A stretch of 64,000 nucleotides of DNA from Sphaerochaeta pleomorpha str. Grapes (GCF_000236685.1 NC_016633.1:1922001-1986000); one strand, 5' to 3'. Shown: positions 8,798 to 17,801, numbered from the stretch's first letter. Program-made: numbers and translations. The notes: generated by a model not told the origin, from the letters alone.

Positions 8798-9406
8798 TTA
8801 CGTTGTCTGGGATTTCCTTCTGGTTCCCTGCAGCACTTTTTCTTTATTCTCTGTATGTTCATCCAGGAGAAATGGTGCCCAACTCCCTTCAAAGTGCTCG
8901 ATTTCCCCCTGCCAATAGAGCAGGCGGTCGTAATAGGACTTGATTTTCTCTTCGACCGCCATCTGGCAGCCGTCCAGACCTTGTGTGTAGACAATTGCCG
9001 ATAGCTCATAGAAAACCAGCCCCAAAGCATGGGTTTCTACATGTACGGTAGAACAAGCCTGCCCTATTGCATGGGCAAGCAATCCTGTCACGGTATCTGT
9101 ATGTTCTTTTGCAACTGCATGGCAGGCCAGGATTGCTTTCCTGGCTACAGGCATTTTGACATCACCCCTTGCCCAGGCTTGGCAGGTCTGCAAAGCCGTA
9201 CGGGGCCTGGTTTCCAAAGGATGGCCAATTTCAAACAGGGTTAAAGGCGCCTGTGCACAATCGAAAGCCCAGAGGACCAAGGTACGGTGCTTCTGTTCTC
9301 CAATCAGATGCATAAGATCCTGGAGACATTCACTGTCCCTTGAGAATAACAATTGGTTTCCCTTTTTGTATTTCAAGGCAAGGGACGCGTCAATGGCTCC
9401 AAGCAT
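8798..9406 (-). CDS. Imm5-like putative immunity protein
   Basis: 202 residues from the ATG at 9406. It is helical, with the run CQAWARGDVKMPVARKAILA, then AHAIGQACSTVHVETHALGL. This W-A-R-G-(x)n-A-R and AIGQA-x-x-x-x-H-x-x-H-A pattern is the one I associate with Imm5-type proteins, found as antidotes next to polymorphic toxins and also alone. No toxin gene is nearby; its neighbours are an rRNA methyltransferase and a decayed region. The longer frame to 9448 overlaps the methyltransferase and begins with an unrelated sequence, so 9406 is preferred although its ribosome site is weak. Function in this cell is unknown. Confidence 0.6.
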   Translation of the reverse strand: MLGAIDASLALKYKKGNQLLFSRDSECLQDLMHLIGEQKHRTLVLWAFDCAQAPLTLFEIGHPLETRPRTALQTCQAWARGDVKMPVARKAILACHAVAKEHTDTVTGLLAHAIGQACSTVHVETHALGLVFYELSAIVYTQGLDGCQMAVEEKIKSYYDRLLYWQGEIEHFEGSWAPFLLDEHTENKEKVLQGTRRKSQTT

Positions 9407-9413
9407 AGTACTG

Positions 9414-10571
9414 TTAAACCCGTTCCAAAAGTACAATGGTCTCCACATGGGTAGTATGGGGGAACATGTCCACAGGTTGTATTCCCCTCACTTCATAGGG
9501 GCTGAACTTGAGCATATAGCGTAGGTCACGTTCAAGGGTGATGGCATTGCAGGAGATATATATGATTTTCCTTGGAGCCATTTTGAGCGCGGCGGCAAGG
9601 AATCGTTCGTCGCTTCCGGCCCGAGGCGGATCAAGGAACAGAACATCGCAGCTTTTCTTGTCTTTGGCCATTTGCTTAAGATAGGCAGAGGCATCGTCAC
9701 AGACAAAATCAACGTTCGACAGGTTGTTGTTCCTTGCATTCACCATGGCATCTTCAATAGCATCGGGGCTTACCTCAATACCGAGCACATGCTTGACCCC
9801 TTTGCTTGCGGCAATAAGAGCGATGGTCCCGGTTCCGCAATAGGCATCAATTACTTCATCAGTATCCTTCAACTGGGCCATTTTCATTGCGATGTTGAAC
9901 AGCACTTCTGTTTGTACAGGGTTGACCTGAAAGAAAGACTTTGCAGAGATACGGAACATCAGACCACAGAGTTTTTCCTCGATGAAGCCTTTGCCGAAGA
10001 GGATTTTCTCAGGAATTTCACTGAGCACCATACTCGTCTGGTCATAGTTCATGTTCAACGAGATGGTGGCAATCTCGGGATGCTGCTGCTTCAAGGCACT
10101 GAGGAAATCATCCTTTGAGGGAATGGGCCACTGCCCGCAGACCAAAACAACCATGACATGGCCGCTATAGCGGGAGGTTTTGATAAGGACATGACGGATA
10201 TAACCCATCTGTTCGTCTTCATCATACGGTTCGATACCGAACCGTGTCATGAGGGAACGAATCGTACCAAGAATAGCATCGGCGGTAGGGTCTTCGACCA
10301 GACAGTCACGGATGGCAACGATATGGTGGGTTCCTTCGCGGTAGATTCCGCTGATTACTTTACCACGGAGATCCCTGCCGAAAACTGCCTGGACTTTGGT
10401 GCGATACCGGGTAGGATCTTCCATTCCGATGATAGGAGCAACCGTTCCAAACTTATCAAGCATCTCTTCAACGTATTCCATCTTATATTCCAACTGTTCG
10501 GGATAGGGATACTCCATCAACTGGCAACCGCCACACTCCCGCGCAAGGGGACATTGTTTGTAATTTTTCAT
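9414..10571 (-). CDS. 23S rRNA (uracil-5-)-methyltransferase, RumA/RlmD family
   Basis: 385 residues. The N-terminus has the iron-sulfur cysteines C7, C13 and C16 (CPLARECGGC), with a fourth in IRDCLVED. There is no TRAM domain ahead of them. The C-terminal SAM-dependent domain shows FFQVNPVQTE, DAYCGTGTIALIAA (SAM loop), FLDPPRAGSD and the catalytic cysteine in IYISCNAITLERD, followed by the proton-abstracting region near the end (HTTHVETIVLLER). It methylates a uridine of 23S rRNA at C5; which of U747 or U1939 is not decidable here. The Imm5-like gene starts just beyond its stop. Confidence 0.93.
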   Translation of the reverse strand: MKNYKQCPLARECGGCQLMEYPYPEQLEYKMEYVEEMLDKFGTVAPIIGMEDPTRYRTKVQAVFGRDLRGKVISGIYREGTHHIVAIRDCLVEDPTADAILGTIRSLMTRFGIEPYDEDEQMGYIRHVLIKTSRYSGHVMVVLVCGQWPIPSKDDFLSALKQQHPEIATISLNMNYDQTSMVLSEIPEKILFGKGFIEEKLCGLMFRISAKSFFQVNPVQTEVLFNIAMKMAQLKDTDEVIDAYCGTGTIALIAASKGVKHVLGIEVSPDAIEDAMVNARNNNLSNVDFVCDDASAYLKQMAKDKKSCDVLFLDPPRAGSDERFLAAALKMAPRKIIYISCNAITLERDLRYMLKFSPYEVRGIQPVDMFPHTTHVETIVLLERV

Positions 10572-10606
10572 ACTGTTACGGTGCCGACAAAAGAGTTCTT
10601 TGTCAA

Positions 10607-10635
10607 TTGTCTTTCCTGTGCTCCTTTGGTATGAT
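10607..10635 (+). promoter_or_regulatory. Extended -10 sigma-70 promoter, candidate leaderless start
   Basis: TTGTCT, a 17-bp spacer ending TGG, then TATGAT at 10630-10635. The ATG of the next gene is at 10642, six bases after the -10, where transcription would begin. No ribosome site fits in the space, so the mRNA may start at its own start codon. Confidence 0.6.
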
Positions 10636-10641
10636 TATGCC

Positions 10642-11394
10642 ATGAAATACCTACGCTTTTCCTACCAGGACTCAGTGCACTACGGTATCCTGCAAGACAA
10701 TACCGTCCAGGTCCTTGACGGCAGCCCATTCGGCTCCTATACCGTCACTGACAAAAAACTTGCATTGGATAAGGTAAAAATCCTTACCCCTTGTAATTAT
10801 ACCAAGGCTGTATGCATCGGATTGAATTATCGCGACCATGCAGAGGAATTCCAGCTTCCCATCCCGACTGAGCCGGTGGTCTTTATCAAACCCTCGACTG
10901 CCAGTCTCGATCCTCTGGGGACCATTGTCTATCCACCTCAGTGCCATCGTCTGGACTATGAGGCGGAACTTGCCATCGTTATCGGGAAAAAAGCAAAGAA
11001 TATTGAGGAACAGGATGTCAAAGAATACATCCTCGGCTACACCTGTGCCAATGATATCACCGCACGTGACCTGCAACCCAAACAGGGGCAGTGGACCGTG
11101 GCAAAAAGTTTCGATACCTTCTGTCCCTTCGGTCCGTTTATCAGTGATGAGGTCAACCCTTCCAACCTGGTTATCGAAAGCAGGGTAAATGGCAAGACGA
11201 TGCAGAAGTCAAACTCGAAACACCTGATCTTCAGCGTTCCCTTCCTGGTCAGTTATCTTTCCAAGGTAATGACATTGCTTCCCGGGGACATCATTCTCAC
11301 CGGCACCCCAGGCGGGATTAGTGGTATGCACAAAGGCGATACCGTGGAGATTATCATTGAGGGTTTAGGGACACTGAAAAATACCATCGGGTAA
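10642..11394 (+). CDS. Fumarylacetoacetate hydrolase-family protein
   Basis: 250 residues. It has the FAH fold signatures: CIGLNYRDHAEE, VFIKPSTAS, LDYEAELAIVIGKKA (metal-binding D-x-E-x-E), GYTCANDITARDLQ, and GDIILTGTPGG near the end. Proteins of this size act as acylpyruvate hydrolases, oxaloacetate tautomerases or decarboxylases and similar; the exact substrate cannot be read. The start at 10642 (MKYLRFSYQDSVHYGIL) is preferred over 10600, because the upstream codons contain the promoter. It stands alone, with divergent rlmD upstream and a terminator downstream. Confidence 0.9.
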   Translation: MKYLRFSYQDSVHYGILQDNTVQVLDGSPFGSYTVTDKKLALDKVKILTPCNYTKAVCIGLNYRDHAEEFQLPIPTEPVVFIKPSTASLDPLGTIVYPPQCHRLDYEAELAIVIGKKAKNIEEQDVKEYILGYTCANDITARDLQPKQGQWTVAKSFDTFCPFGPFISDEVNPSNLVIESRVNGKTMQKSNSKHLIFSVPFLVSYLSKVMTLLPGDIILTGTPGGISGMHKGDTVEIIIEGLGTLKNTIG

Positions 11395-11419
11395 ACCAGC
11401 CTGTTTTCCTATTGCTTTT

Positions 11420-11464
11420 AAAAAGGCCCACTGCCAGAATGTATTTCTGCACTGGGCCTTTTTT
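11420..11464. terminator. Intrinsic terminator after the FAH-family gene
   Basis: AAAAAGGCCCA pairs perfectly with TGGGCCTTTTT across a loop that itself contains CAGAA/TTCTG. The A-tract and T-tract make it able to work in both directions. Confidence 0.9.
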
Positions 11465-11579
11465 CCAGCCATAAAAACAGAGCAGAAATCCAATCTTCAT
11501 ACTGAATATAAAGATACCATCTCTTTTTTCCCTGAACGCTTCCTTCAATGATAATATAAGGGAAAGAGAGGATACATGT

Positions 11580-12545
11580 ATGGAACACCATCCAGTCGTA
11601 CTCACAGAGAAGATTGCCATTGGCATCAGCATGTGCGCCATGGGTTGTCCGGTACGGTATAATGGCAAAGCCATTGACGTATTGACCGTACTAGGACGGG
11701 AAAGACAGGACTTCATCTGGTGTCCGGTATGCCCGGAATGCCTGGCCGGGTTGGGGGTTACCCGTGACCCCATACACCTCACCAGTGGTTGTGGTGATGA
11801 CGTATGGACTGGGGAAGCCGGGATAAGGAACCGAGGCGGAAAGGTAGTAACAGAGGCTGTGATCGAAGGTTGCAAGGACAGTCTCAAAGCACTCCAACGG
11901 TGTAATACAAAAGCCTTTGTCTACATGGATGGCAGTCCTTCCTGTGGGGTATATCGAACCACCTTGAAAAATACACGCAGGGGGAATCCCCCTGGAGTAT
12001 TCGGATCCCTGCTCCTCAAGGAGGGGTATTTTCTCATTCCTTCCAGTGACCTGCAGAGTCCATTGAAATGGTGGGACTGGAGACGAAGGCTTTTGGCCTT
12101 CCACTGGTTTGCAAATCTCCAGCTTTCCGGCTTACAAGAGCTCTATGATGCATGGTACCGTCTCAAGTTCCTCTGCCAGGAACTGGACAATACCTGGGCA
12201 AGGGAAATGGGCAGGACACTCGCTACATTGAGTAAGGAGGACTTTGCTTCATTCGAACCGGAGTTCAGACTTCAGGTTTTAAATCTGCTTCGCCGTCCCT
12301 CTACCCCCGCAAAGATTACAAACAGCCTTTGGAAACATTATTCCCACTATAGAAAGAGCCGAGGCAAGCGTGTCGAGGAAATCAATTCCCCTGATTTCAA
12401 GCGAAATGTCACGACCATCGCCAAGGAGTTGCTGAAGATGGAAAGGACTGCGGTAGAGGATGATTTCCTGTTTGGAGCCTCCCCTGTTATCTATCGGGAC
12501 CAGAGAAGACTGGAGGCAATCGAAAAGCGGAAAACCGAGGAATGA
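11580..12545 (+). CDS. DUF523-DUF1722 fusion protein (YbgA-like)
   Basis: 321 residues in two parts. Residues 10-160 are DUF523: GISMCAMGCPVRYNG, CPVCPECLAGLGVTRDP and the hallmark MDGSPSCGVYRT, rich in conserved cysteines that suggest metal or iron-sulfur binding. Residues 180-315 are DUF1722: FHWFANLQLSGLQEL and KHYSHYRKSRGKR. The same fusion is widespread in bacteria; its biochemical role is not settled. Start at 11580 is preceded by GAGAGG at good spacing. It is monocistronic and converges on the lipoprotein gene of the purine operon. Confidence 0.87.
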   Translation: MEHHPVVLTEKIAIGISMCAMGCPVRYNGKAIDVLTVLGRERQDFIWCPVCPECLAGLGVTRDPIHLTSGCGDDVWTGEAGIRNRGGKVVTEAVIEGCKDSLKALQRCNTKAFVYMDGSPSCGVYRTTLKNTRRGNPPGVFGSLLLKEGYFLIPSSDLQSPLKWWDWRRRLLAFHWFANLQLSGLQELYDAWYRLKFLCQELDNTWAREMGRTLATLSKEDFASFEPEFRLQVLNLLRRPSTPAKITNSLWKHYSHYRKSRGKRVEEINSPDFKRNVTTIAKELLKMERTAVEDDFLFGASPVIYRDQRRLEAIEKRKTEE

Positions 12546-12683
12546 TACCCTAGACACCGCGCATGTATCTCTTTTTGCGTCTATAGATTTCTCTTGTCCC
12601 CTTATGGTCCAAGAGCATCCCTGTTTATGGTCATTTTTGTATTGTTGGGGATTCCAGCAAGAAAAGCCAGCCTTTCCAGCTTG

Positions 12684-13145
12684 TTAAATCCACTTTACGA
12701 CTTTGTTCGCAAACTTGTCCTTATAGGACCCATCGACGATATCTTTGAATACAAAGAAGTAGTAGTCACCGTTTTCATAACGAATGGGAATCGTATACTC
12801 CTCTCCTTCCAATCTGGAAGCTACGGTACAGACAGCCAAACCATCATTCCTTTGGGGTAGTGTCAGCTCTGCCAAAAACAGATAGAGCGGGGTCAAATAA
12901 GGATAGGTACAGTCTTCTTGGTAGTTGCTCACAAAAGCATCTTCCCCGATTCTCTCTCTCAGGTCTTGCGTAAGGTAGCCATAGATTTCACGGGGTCTGT
13001 TTTCATTAATAGCCCTGACCAGGCTTTCGGTACGTTCTGTGGCATGGGTAAAATTGGCATTATGCCAGGTCAGATCCCTGTTTGTCGAACATGATACAGA
13101 TAAGACGACGAGTATAAACCAGATTATAACAATATACTTCTTCAT
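12684..13145 (-). CDS. Small putative lipoprotein at the end of the purine-transport operon
   Basis: 153 residues. The N-terminus MKKYIVIIWFILVVLSVSCS is a lipoprotein signal with cysteine at residue 19. The remainder is acidic and soluble, with no family I can name; the size and the end (YYFFVFKDIVDG) resemble NTF2-like or DUF4878-type domains but this is only an impression. Its ATG overlaps the stop of the upstream permease (ATGA), so it is translated with the BMP-family importer. It may be an accessory of that importer or a passenger. Confidence 0.75.
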   Translation of the reverse strand: MKKYIVIIWFILVVLSVSCSTNRDLTWHNANFTHATERTESLVRAINENRPREIYGYLTQDLRERIGEDAFVSNYQEDCTYPYLTPLYLFLAELTLPQRNDGLAVCTVASRLEGEEYTIPIRYENGDYYFFVFKDIVDGSYKDKFANKVVKWI

Positions 13146-14071
13146 TTTTCATTCCTCGAATAGGGGATCCCAAACCCTCCGGGGAAATTGACATACTTGG
13201 AAACACCAAGTAAAACCAAAACAGTCAGAATATAGGGCAAGGCCTGTAAAAGCTGGGAAGGCACAGCCACCCCAATTGATTGCAGTCTCATCTGAAGCGT
13301 ATTGGCACAGCCGAAAAGCAATGCTGCCAGAAGAACACGAACAGGTAACCAACGTGCAAAAACCACAACGGCAATGGCAATGAACCCACGACCAGCTATC
13401 ATATGGTCAGTATAGGTATTCATATATCCCAAGGACATGGTTGCCCCTGCCAAGCCAGAGTACAATCCACCAAGGATGACACTGCTATATCTGATCAGTC
13501 CCACCTTGATACCTTTTGCATCAGCTGCGGAGGGGTACTCCCCTACCGCCTTTACCTGTAACCCAAACACAGTCTTTTCCATCACAAACCAAGTTACCAG
13601 GACCAAAATTAGTGCAAAGTAAAAGGTCCCGTTGTGACTGAAAAACACCGGACCGACAAAAGGAATCTCCCCGAGTTTTCCAAAATTAACCGGTGCAAAG
13701 TTTTGGACCACTGGGGGAAGCTTCCTCACCCCGAAAACCACCCGATACAGATAGGAAGCAAATCCAGTACCGAACATGGTAAGGGCGGTACCCGCTATTA
13801 CCTGGTTTGCCTTGACAGTAATGCTCAAGTAGGCCATAAAAGCCCCGATAGCCATCCCAGCTATACCGGCACAAAGCATACCTACAATAAGATTCTGAGT
13901 GAAAAAGGCTGTCATAAAACCTACAAGGCATCCAATAATCATGGTCCCTTCCACAGAAAGGTCCATGATTCCCGCCTTCTGCGTGTATACCTGTCCCAAT
14001 GCAGCAAGGATGATCGGTGTACTGGTACGTAAAGTTCCGCTGAGCAAACTGATGATAAAATCATTATTCAT
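13142..14071 (-). CDS. Nucleoside/purine ABC transporter permease (YufQ/NupQ-type)
   Basis: 309 residues from the ATG at 14071, which has GAGGG ten bases upstream; the frame runs on to 14104 without a site. It is very hydrophobic. The N-terminus LLSGTLRTSTPIILAALGQV and QKAGIMDLSVEGTM are the conserved region of the smaller permease in BMP-family importers. The start overlaps the end of the preceding permease by eight bases, and the stop overlaps the lipoprotein start. With YufP-like and the double ATPase it forms the inner-membrane channel. Confidence 0.93.
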   Translation of the reverse strand: MNNDFIISLLSGTLRTSTPIILAALGQVYTQKAGIMDLSVEGTMIIGCLVGFMTAFFTQNLIVGMLCAGIAGMAIGAFMAYLSITVKANQVIAGTALTMFGTGFASYLYRVVFGVRKLPPVVQNFAPVNFGKLGEIPFVGPVFFSHNGTFYFALILVLVTWFVMEKTVFGLQVKAVGEYPSAADAKGIKVGLIRYSSVILGGLYSGLAGATMSLGYMNTYTDHMIAGRGFIAIAVVVFARWLPVRVLLAALLFGCANTLQMRLQSIGVAVPSQLLQALPYILTVLVLLGVSKYVNFPGGFGIPYSRNEK

Positions 14072-15119
14072 GTTCTTTGACCCTCTTTTGTTTTTGCTGG
14101 CCAAACATAGTGCTGCTTATGACAAACACTATTACCAAAGACTGTATGATCGTAACCAGGGAAAAGGGAACTCCGCAAAAACGCTGCATACTTGCACCGC
14201 CTACCACCAAGGCACTGAAAAGAAGCGAGGAAAGGAGGATACCGAAAGGGTGCAGGCCCCCTAACAAGGCAACGACCGTGGCTACAGAACCCAAGGAACC
14301 GGCTAGGTTGTCCTGTAGGCGCCCATGGATACCCATTACATCTATCCACCCGGCAACTGCTGCGAACGCAGCTGAAATTCCCAAGGTAAGGATAATCTGG
14401 CGATTGACGTTCAAACCACACAAGCGTGCAACTTTCTGGTTCTGACCAACCATTTTTACCTGAAACCCTTCCTTCGTATGCCAGAACAGATAGAGCAGAA
14501 CTACCAGGGCAAGGGCAAGAAACAGACCGGAGTGAAGTCTTGTCCCTTTTAGCAACTTCGTAAAAAGCACCTGCGAGGAAACAAGACAAGACTGGGGAAA
14601 ACCATGACCCTGGGGATCCATCATCGGGCCATAGACAAGAAAACTCAGAAAATATGCTACGATGTAATCGAACATGAGCGTTGTTATGACTTCATTTGCA
14701 TTCAGCTTGGCTTTCATGACCCCGATAAAGGCTCCATAGAGAAAACCTGCCGCAACAGAGGCCAAAAACGACACAAGAAGCATGAGAGGGACCGGTAGGT
14801 TGGAATAGACACAGACCCAGACTGCAACGATTGCCCCCATCGTATATTGCCCGTTACCCCCGATATTCCAAAGCTGGGCTTTGAAAGCTACACTTGTTCC
14901 CAAGGATATAACCAGTATGGGAATCATCTTTACCAGGGTCTCAGAGAAGCTATATCGAGAACCGAAGGCACCGGAAAACAATGTTTTATAACTCTCAAAG
15001 GGATCGAAACCACTGAGGGCAAGAACCCCTGCTCCAATGAGCAATGCACACAATACAGAGATTACAGAAGGAAGCATCTGCCTTCCGATATTTGAAATTT
15101 TATTGTAGGTAGGCTTCAT
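14064..15119 (-). CDS. Nucleoside/purine ABC transporter permease (YufP/NupP-type)
   Basis: 351 residues. After a cytoplasmic start (MKPTYNKISNIGRQ) come about ten hydrophobic segments, with FKAQLWNIGGNGQYTMGAIV and AKLNANEVITTLMFDYIVAY matching the larger permease of BMP-family importers. The ATG overlaps the ATPase stop (ATGA), showing translational coupling. Confidence 0.93.
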   Translation of the reverse strand: MKPTYNKISNIGRQMLPSVISVLCALLIGAGVLALSGFDPFESYKTLFSGAFGSRYSFSETLVKMIPILVISLGTSVAFKAQLWNIGGNGQYTMGAIVAVWVCVYSNLPVPLMLLVSFLASVAAGFLYGAFIGVMKAKLNANEVITTLMFDYIVAYFLSFLVYGPMMDPQGHGFPQSCLVSSQVLFTKLLKGTRLHSGLFLALALVVLLYLFWHTKEGFQVKMVGQNQKVARLCGLNVNRQIILTLGISAAFAAVAGWIDVMGIHGRLQDNLAGSLGSVATVVALLGGLHPFGILLSSLLFSALVVGGASMQRFCGVPFSLVTIIQSLVIVFVISSTMFGQQKQKRVKEHE

Positions 15120-16645
15120 ACGTATAGTTCCTTATTGCAAATACCGGCCATCATCTGACCTACTATCTCAACGCCCTCCTGAGGCATTACGATTCCCATG
15201 GACCTACCCCCATACATCACCAGAATCCGATCGGCAATCTGAAAAATCTCCTCAAGGTCTGCGGACACGAGCAAAACAGCCCCGCCTGCATTACGGACAT
15301 CAAGCATTTGCTGCCGTACATATTCCATAGCGCCTATATCCAGCCCCCTGGTTGGGTTGCTTGCTACCAGTAGGGAAGGGCCTTGGGACAGCTCCCTGGC
15401 AAGAATAACCTTCTGCTGGTTGCCTCCGCTCAAATTCTTTACCTCGGTGTCCAACCCTTGGCTTTTGATTGCATAGGCTTTGGACAAATCTTCGGCAACT
15501 GTATCAATTTTCTTTTTGTGCAAGAAAAGGGCTCCGCTAACGGCCTTACTTCGAAACATTTTCAAAATCAGGTTGTCCCTGATAGACCAAGACATGACCA
15601 ATCCGGCAGTCTGCCTGTCCTCGGGGATATAGGAGACATGGTTTGCGATGATACATGCCGGGGATTTTCCCGTCAGGTCTTTTCCCTCGAGCTGGAAGGA
15701 CCCTTGCGTACTCTTTCGCAGTCCCACAAGAACCTCGCACAACTCCTTCTGTCCATTCCCGTCAACACCGGCAATTGCGAGGATTTCTCCTCGCCTGACA
15801 GCAAAAGACAGGTCTTTCAAGGCCACAAGGCCACGTTCGTTCTTTGCACAAAGGTTCTGCACGACCAGCTTGTCTTCCCCGCAGAGTTTGCGCTGGGTAT
15901 CGAAATCAAACAAAACATCTCGACCAACCATCATTCGGGAAAGATCTTCCTTTCGCACTGATGCATCAATCTTGGCAGTACCGGCGACCTTACCGTTTTT
16001 CAATACGGTCACTTCATCGGCAATCTGAATAATTTCGTCCAAGTGATGGCTGATCAAGATGATAGATTTTCCTGCTTTACGAAGGGCTTTGAGGATTACA
16101 AAGAACTCCTGGGCCTCTTCGGGTGTCAATACCGCTGTAGGTTCATCAAGAATCAAGACAGAGGCATCGCGGTAGAGAGCGGAAAGGATTTCCACCCGCT
16201 GTTGTTCCCCGACACTCAGATTGCCGATTTTGGCATCTGGGTCGATATTTAGGGTAAAATCCCCAGATAACTGAAGTATTCTCTTTTTGACGACTCTAGG
16301 GTTGAGCAGGGGATACCTGCTGATCTTAAGTCCCAGGAGGAAATTCTCGGTTACCGTCATGGTTCGCACCAGCTTGAAATGCTGGTGTACCATTCCGATC
16401 CCCCGTCTCATTCCCTCTTTTGGGCTATGCTCAAGGGCAAGCTCTTCCCCAAATACAAGAATCTTACCCTCGTCTGCATTCTGCAAACCAAACAATACAT
16501 TCATCAGGGTAGTTTTCCCAGCCCCATTCTCACCTAACAAACCATGTATCGTGCCACTGCGAAGCGTAAAATCAACATGGTCGTTTGCTGCCTGACTGCC
16601 AAAATATTTTGAAATATTCATCATTTGGACTGCATATTCACTCAT
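15116..16645 (-). CDS. Nucleoside/purine ABC transporter ATP-binding protein (double NBD, YufO-type)
   Basis: 509 residues with two ATPase halves. The first has Walker A GLLGENGAGKTTLMN, Q-loop GMVHQHFKLV, signature LSVGEQQRVEI and Walker B VLILDEPTAVLTPEE. The second is typically degenerate at Walker A (GVDGNGQKELCEVL) but keeps the signature LSGGNQQKVILAREL and SNPTRGLD. This pattern is the rule for CUT2/BMP-type importers. The start at 16645 has GGGAGAG six bases upstream; the open frame goes on to 16696 with no site. It powers the YufP/YufQ-like permeases. Confidence 0.94.
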   Translation of the reverse strand: MSEYAVQMMNISKYFGSQAANDHVDFTLRSGTIHGLLGENGAGKTTLMNVLFGLQNADEGKILVFGEELALEHSPKEGMRRGIGMVHQHFKLVRTMTVTENFLLGLKISRYPLLNPRVVKKRILQLSGDFTLNIDPDAKIGNLSVGEQQRVEILSALYRDASVLILDEPTAVLTPEEAQEFFVILKALRKAGKSIILISHHLDEIIQIADEVTVLKNGKVAGTAKIDASVRKEDLSRMMVGRDVLFDFDTQRKLCGEDKLVVQNLCAKNERGLVALKDLSFAVRRGEILAIAGVDGNGQKELCEVLVGLRKSTQGSFQLEGKDLTGKSPACIIANHVSYIPEDRQTAGLVMSWSIRDNLILKMFRSKAVSGALFLHKKKIDTVAEDLSKAYAIKSQGLDTEVKNLSGGNQQKVILARELSQGPSLLVASNPTRGLDIGAMEYVRQQMLDVRNAGGAVLLVSADLEEIFQIADRILVMYGGRSMGIVMPQEGVEIVGQMMAGICNKELYV

Positions 16646-16667
16646 CGGAGCTCTCCCCTGTTGCACA

Positions 16668-16693
16668 GGGAGGACTACAATTGCAGTCCTCCC
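16668..16693 (-). terminator. Intercistronic hairpin between binding protein and ATPase genes
   Basis: A 9-bp perfect inverted repeat, GGGAGGACT and AGTCCTCCC, with an eight-base loop. No U-tract follows in the transcript direction, so it probably serves as a 3' stabiliser or weak attenuator that favours binding-protein mRNA. Confidence 0.6.
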
Positions 16694-16707
16694 CATCTTG
16701 TTTTCTC

Positions 16708-17730
16708 TTATTTTTCAAATTCAGGAATCACAATTGTTCCATCAAGGATTCCCTTTTCGATTTCGTCCATCTTCTCGAATACGGACGCAGGGTACTTGTC
16801 TTTGAACTGGTTGAAGGAAGAAACCTGCAAGCCTTTGTTGGCAACATCAATCCAGTAGAACTTGTTTTCCCTGTTGAGGAAATTGCCATCAAGTACGTCT
16901 TGGACAATTTCACGAATAACAAGGTCCCAACGATAATCGATACCGCTTACCACGTTGTTTGGAGCAAGGACATTCTGGTTGATGATGTTGGAAAGAACCA
17001 ACTTATCTGATTGAAGCCCTGCATTGACAACACCCAAACCGATACCGTCGCCACTGTGCCAGATTACATCGACTCCACTGTCATACATTCCCAGGGCCCC
17101 TTCCTTTGCTTTGGCAGCGTCACGCCAGTCGCCAGTATAGAACTCTTGGATTACGATATTGGGATTAATCGAACGGGCACCCATCTTGAAGCCTTCATGG
17201 CCACGATAGATCTCCGAAGCATCCCCACCACCGATGACACCGATTTTACCTGTCTCGGTAATCAGGGCAGCCAAGGCTCCCATCAAATAGCCACCCTGAC
17301 CGAGTTTGACGTCATATACACAGGAGTTGATAACCGATTTGTATCCGGTACCCAAGGCAAAGCAGGTATCAGGAAACTGTTCGGCAACCTTGATGATTGG
17401 TTCCATGAACTGGAAACCATGGCCGAAAATCAAATCATATCCACGGGAAGCAAAGTCCATGAGGGCTGGTTCGATATCTGCAACTTCATAGACATCTTCG
17501 ACATAGGTAACACTAATTGCACTTCCCTGCTCGCTCTCGATCTGCTTCATCCCTTCATAAAAAGCCTGGTTGAAAGAAACATCATCAATTTTCCCCGGGA
17601 GGATAACAGCAATTTTCAAAGGCTTGGTACCCGAATCACCGGTTTTTTCCGTAACTTCTTTTGACCCACCGGCAAATGTAATGCCACACGCAACAACACC
17701 CAACAGAGCAATGAGAAACCATTTTTTCAT
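16708..17730 (-). CDS. BMP-family nucleoside/purine-binding lipoprotein
   Basis: 340 residues. The start at 17730 has GGAGAGGTG seven bases upstream. The N-terminus MKKWFLIALLGVVACG is a lipoprotein signal (cysteine 15). The mature part shows BMP/PnrA features: KIAVILPGKIDDVSFNQAFY, DLIFGHGFQFMEPI, GYLMGALAAL and KIGVIGGGDASE. Members bind purine nucleosides or bases. It follows the xanthine dehydrogenase genes in the same direction, which argues for a purine substrate such as xanthine, hypoxanthine or a nucleoside. It is the first gene of the importer section. Confidence 0.93.
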   Translation of the reverse strand: MKKWFLIALLGVVACGITFAGGSKEVTEKTGDSGTKPLKIAVILPGKIDDVSFNQAFYEGMKQIESEQGSAISVTYVEDVYEVADIEPALMDFASRGYDLIFGHGFQFMEPIIKVAEQFPDTCFALGTGYKSVINSCVYDVKLGQGGYLMGALAALITETGKIGVIGGGDASEIYRGHEGFKMGARSINPNIVIQEFYTGDWRDAAKAKEGALGMYDSGVDVIWHSGDGIGLGVVNAGLQSDKLVLSNIINQNVLAPNNVVSGIDYRWDLVIREIVQDVLDGNFLNRENKFYWIDVANKGLQVSSFNQFKDKYPASVFEKMDEIEKGILDGTIVIPEFEK

Positions 17731-17772
17731 TGAAACACCTCTCCACGTTGTACGAAACTGTTTATCAATTGA

Positions 17773-17789
17773 CATACCTGACAGGTATG
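17773..17789. promoter_or_regulatory. 17-bp palindrome, candidate operator ahead of the BMP gene
   Basis: CATACCTG-A-CAGGTATG, perfect 8-bp arms with a single central base, 43 bases upstream of the binding-protein start and just after the xdh stop. There is no U-tract. It differs from the palindrome in front of the GntR gene, so a different regulator, or an mRNA-processing role, is possible. Confidence 0.5.
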
Positions 17790-17801
17790 GTTCGCGCGTA
17801 C

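Noticed and set aside
16668-16693. Hairpin as a full terminator of the BMP gene
   Set aside because: No U-tract follows in the transcript direction, and the downstream genes are clearly in the same transport system.
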